This document shows, in pieces, positions 63,566-64,000 of a stretch of DNA of 64,000 bases (position 1 is its first letter; each line of letters opens with the position of its first letter). Below the pieces are notes generated by a model. It worked only from the letters and a program-made list of their open reading frames with translations. It had not been told where the DNA came from and ran no database searches. Position numbers and translations under genes: made by a program. Source of the stretch: Echinarachnius parma (taxonomy: Eukaryota; Echinodermata; Echinoidea; Clypeasteroida; Echinarachniidae); assembly GCA_037951105.1 (NCBI GenBank), contig JBAMJV010003139.1, positions 62,001 through 126,000 of the forward strand, written 5' to 3'.

Positions 63566-64000
63566 CGAGGTTAAATTGCTCTGCAAATTGACACATGCCA
63601 CAGTTCTAGGGCAGCCATTCATTCAGAGAATAGTTACACCAGTCAGGTTTCCCTTTTATTCCTTGAGTACTGTGTGAAGCATTCATTACAAATGTAATCA
63701 TCCACCACACACATGCCCCCATTTTTGCTCCATTTTTTGTCCATTTTTTTCTCGTACTGCTGCTCATTTTTTGTTTCCATGCATGCATTCACACTCACAT
63801 TTTCGTCTGTGCATGCACTCACAGTCTCACACTCAACTAATATCTCCCTCATCTTAACCCATTGGTCACAGTTTTACAAATAAAATTGTATATTGGTATG
63901 TACATGCACTCCCTTCCTATTAAGCCATCTGTTAGTTAGATTTAGTACAACATACAACTTCCATAGACCCCTAGCTGCAAATACATTGAGCATAGCTCTC

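Larger units (their letters stand above)
39714..64000. other. At least 24 kb without a recognisable exon
   Basis: Presumably the intron that separates the PSI1 halves or the Sema exons from the rest. All open frames here are short, low-complexity or repeat-derived. Patches of higher complexity (50,780-50,960; 51,420-51,620; 52,180-52,400; 55,780-55,970; 57,540-57,760; 61,000-61,130; 62,310-62,480) could be enhancers or old elements; none reads as Sema, PSI or any family I know. Confidence 0.5.

Overview
The window is animal nuclear DNA. Genes are split by GT-AG introns, intergenic and intronic sequence is AT-rich, and small repeats are dense (MITEs, LINE tails, microsatellites). The repeat style (AGCTCACCTGAGC-type elements, ACAGTCAAACCTGT elements, L2-like LINE tails, abundant tacatgta) suggests a marine invertebrate. 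I favour an echinoderm-like deuterostome over a mollusc, but only weakly, because no species marker is present.

One protein-coding gene can be supported with certainty: a class A-like plexin on the minus strand. I could place 26 exons between 39,713 and 3,466. Every junction is GT-AG and all 26 phases chain without a break. Together they give 4,186 nt, i.e. about 1,394 residues plus the stop. Reading from high to low coordinates, they encode the second half of PSI1 (39.7 kb), its linker (39.1), PSI2 (34.9), linker beta strands (24.5-18.3), PSI3 (16.0), a run of IPT/TIG domains (15.9-10.7), one transmembrane helix with a juxtamembrane coiled coil (10.2), and the cytoplasmic split RasGAP-like domain with its inserted Rho-binding domain (9.5-3.5). 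The signal peptide, the Sema domain and the start of PSI1 are not visible. They probably lie beyond 64,000, behind an intron of more than 24 kb.

Layout: 1-3,465 is the 3' UTR and downstream DNA. 3.5-16 kb is exon-dense. 16-24.5 kb has a few exons separated by repeats. 24.5-34.8 kb is a 10.2-kb intron. 34.8-39.7 kb holds three exons and, in the intron between two of them, an intact 321-codon single-exon ORF on the same strand that resembles a retroelement gag. 39.7-64 kb is non-coding as far as I can see, and is filled with tandem arrays, MITEs, homopolymer tracts and a large (ATGG)n microsatellite.

The most unusual signal is a recurrent pattern. At least six plexin exons (near 8.9, 10.1, 12.0, 15.5, 18.3 and 23.8 kb) have one to three degenerate tandem copies of an exon edge plus adjoining intron directly beside them. 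Many copies keep a splice site but lack the other one, or carry stops or frameshifts. The same introns hold at least ten non-coding low-copy tandem arrays with 70-400 bp periods, so one local duplication process may explain both. Two hammerhead-ribozyme-like sequences, each with a damaged core, sit in the 10.2-kb intron, one of them inside a 19-bp perfect inverted repeat.
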